This document shows positions 13,394 through 14,521 of a DNA stretch of 14,521 nucleotides, in pieces. The notes under the pieces were generated by a model. The model ran no database searches, was not told the DNA's origin, and saw only the letters and a list, made by a program, of their open reading frames with translations. The DNA is from Alphaproteobacteria bacterium (GTDB lineage: Bacteria > Pseudomonadota > Alphaproteobacteria > Puniceispirillales > UBA1172): positions 1,527-16,047 of the forward strand of contig JAGWAQ010000022.1 in the NCBI GenBank assembly GCA_021296375.1, given 5' to 3'. Position numbers and translations under genes: made by a program. The first letter of the stretch is position 1. Each line of letters opens with the position of its first letter.

Positions 13394-14521
13394 TCAGCCC
13401 CCAAACCCACGCGCATACCAGGTGACAAGGGCAACAACCCCGATCAGCATGGCGAAAGCGTAATGAAATACATAACCCGTCTGCATGCGGCTGGCGCGGG
13501 CCGAAAACCTGGCCACCATGGCGGAAATACCGTCAGGGCCAAGCGCATCAATCGTCCCCAGATCGCCGCGCTTCCAGAAGAACGCCCCAAGGCGAACCGA
13601 AGGTTTGACGAAAATCCTCTCGTACAGCTCATCAACAAACCATTTGTTGAAGAACAGCGTATGAACAGGACGGAACAGCCGTGCCATGGTAGCCGGAAGG
13701 CTCGGCACGAACATATAGAACAGATACGCCATGGCAACACCGGCAACACCGACAATCAATGGCGCAAACTTCACCAGCTTCGGCACGTGATGGGCATGTT
13801 CCATCGCCGTGTTATGCGGCAGGATGAGAATCGAGTCCCGCCAGAAATCCTGCCAGTGATGGCCGACAAACAGCTCATACAACAGATAGCCTGAGAACAA
13901 CGCCCCGATCGACAGCACAAACAGCGGAACCGTCATCACCGCCGGGCTTTCGTGAACATGGCTCATGACCTCAGCCGAAGCGCGCGGCTTGCCATGGAAT
14001 GTCATGATCAGCAAACGCCAGGAGTAAAACGCCGTCAGGAACGCCGCCAGAATACCAAGAGTAAAGGCAAACTGCCCTGTCAGCCCATGCTGGGCCCAGG
14101 CGGCTTCGAGGATCATGTCTTTTGAGAAATACCCGGCGAAGAACGGGAAGCCTGCCAATGCCAGCGAGCCGATCCACATCATCGCATAGGTGAACGGAAT
14201 TTTCCGCCAGATGCCGCCCATGTTGCGCATGTCCTGTTCATTGGACATGGCATGGATGACCGACCCTGCCCCAAGGAACAACAGCGCCTTGAAGAACGCG
14301 TGGGTTGTCAGGTGGAACATCGCCGCCGGATAAGCCGAAACCCCCGCCGCAAAGAACATATACCCGAGCTGCGAGCAGGTCGAGTAAGCAATCACGCGCT
14401 TGATGTCAAACTGGGTGAAGCCAATGGTGGCGGCAAAGATCGCGGTCAAGGCGCCGACAATGGTGATGAAATCAAGGGTAAATGGCGCGAATTCCAGCAC
14501 TGGCGACAGGCGGCATACCAT
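13394..14521 (-). CDS. nuoL: NADH-quinone oxidoreductase subunit L (NuoL), C-terminal part
   Basis: Largest antiporter-like subunit of complex I, at the distal end of the membrane arm. Only the last 375 codons are in the window; the family is usually around 600 residues or more, so the first helices lie beyond base 14521. The methionine at the edge is internal: it belongs to MVCRLSPVLEF, which matches the family's mid-protein helix. Seen: DIKRVIAYSTCSQLGYMFFA, THAFFKALLFLGAGSVIHA (channel residues), GIWRKIPFTYAMMWIGSLAL, GYFSKDMILE and FYSWRLLIMTFHG. The NuoL-specific tail FFNKWFVDELYE leads into the long lateral helix and a last hydrophobic segment near YVFHYAFAMLIGVVALVTWYA. The stop is 2 bases from the nuoM start. 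Confidence 0.96.
   Translation of the reverse strand: MVCRLSPVLEFAPFTLDFITIVGALTAIFAATIGFTQFDIKRVIAYSTCSQLGYMFFAAGVSAYPAAMFHLTTHAFFKALLFLGAGSVIHAMSNEQDMRNMGGIWRKIPFTYAMMWIGSLALAGFPFFAGYFSKDMILEAAWAQHGLTGQFAFTLGILAAFLTAFYSWRLLIMTFHGKPRASAEVMSHVHESPAVMTVPLFVLSIGALFSGYLLYELFVGHHWQDFWRDSILILPHNTAMEHAHHVPKLVKFAPLIVGVAGVAMAYLFYMFVPSLPATMARLFRPVHTLFFNKWFVDELYERIFVKPSVRLGAFFWKRGDLGTIDALGPDGISAMVARFSARASRMQTGYVFHYAFAMLIGVVALVTWYARGFGG

Noticed and set aside
13393..13437. 15-residue extension of NuoM to an ATG at 13437
   Set aside because: It would overlap nuoL. METTWPVLTVL at 13392 is the family start and has a G-rich ribosome binding site.

Overview
The window reads as a housekeeping segment of an alphaproteobacterial chromosome. 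All sixteen recognisable genes lie on the minus strand. Two conserved gene strings support the assignment: nuoL-nuoM-nuoN-birA-coaX-rnj-mce-DUF1467, and rpiB-glyA-nrdR-ribD-ribE-ribB(A)-ribH-nusB. Both are familiar from Alphaproteobacteria. I would lean towards a Rhodospirillales-like lineage, but the sequence alone does not fix the order. The DNA is GC-rich with short gene junctions, except for one AT-rich intergenic stretch. There are no insertion sequences, CRISPR arrays, tRNA or rRNA genes, and no sign of recent transfer.

Upper block, about 14521 down to 6431, read right to left. It starts with the C-terminal part of NuoL (cut by the window edge), then NuoM and NuoN, the three antiporter-like proton-pumping subunits of respiratory complex I. 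Next come BirA (biotin-protein ligase without a DNA-binding domain), CoaX (type III pantothenate kinase), ribonuclease J, methylmalonyl-CoA epimerase and a small DUF1467 membrane protein. Genes overlap by 1-4 bases or are a few bases apart, so this looks like one transcript. BirA, CoaX and Mce share a theme: biotin-dependent propionyl-CoA carboxylation, CoA supply and methylmalonyl-CoA processing. A strong GC-rich hairpin with T tracts on both sides (6433-6459) ends the block.

Between the blocks, 6172-6366 holds no gene. It is AT-rich, with A/T tracts, a TATAAT hexamer and a small palindrome, and probably contains the promoter of the lower block.

Lower block, 6171 down to 1. rpiB, glyA and nrdR come first, followed by the riboflavin genes ribD, ribE, ribB(X) and ribH, and then nusB (cut by the window edge). 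RpiB interconverts ribose-5-phosphate and ribulose-5-phosphate, and the latter is the substrate of the DHBP synthase encoded four genes downstream. GlyA feeds one-carbon units to nucleotide synthesis, and NrdR represses ribonucleotide reductase genes.

The points most worth a second look are these. The RibBA-type protein has lost all zinc cysteines of its GTP cyclohydrolase II half (a RibBX-type protein), so the operon encodes no obvious first enzyme of the pathway. Seven TGA triplets lie exactly 8 nt apart between rpiB and glyA. A 14-bp out-of-frame tandem duplication seems to have pushed the DUF1467 reading frame through its own terminator. Mce has alanine where a metal-ligand glutamate or glutamine is expected. 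A NrdR-box-like palindrome lies just upstream of nrdR. I see no wholly new system here; the window is mostly ordinary core genome with these local oddities.
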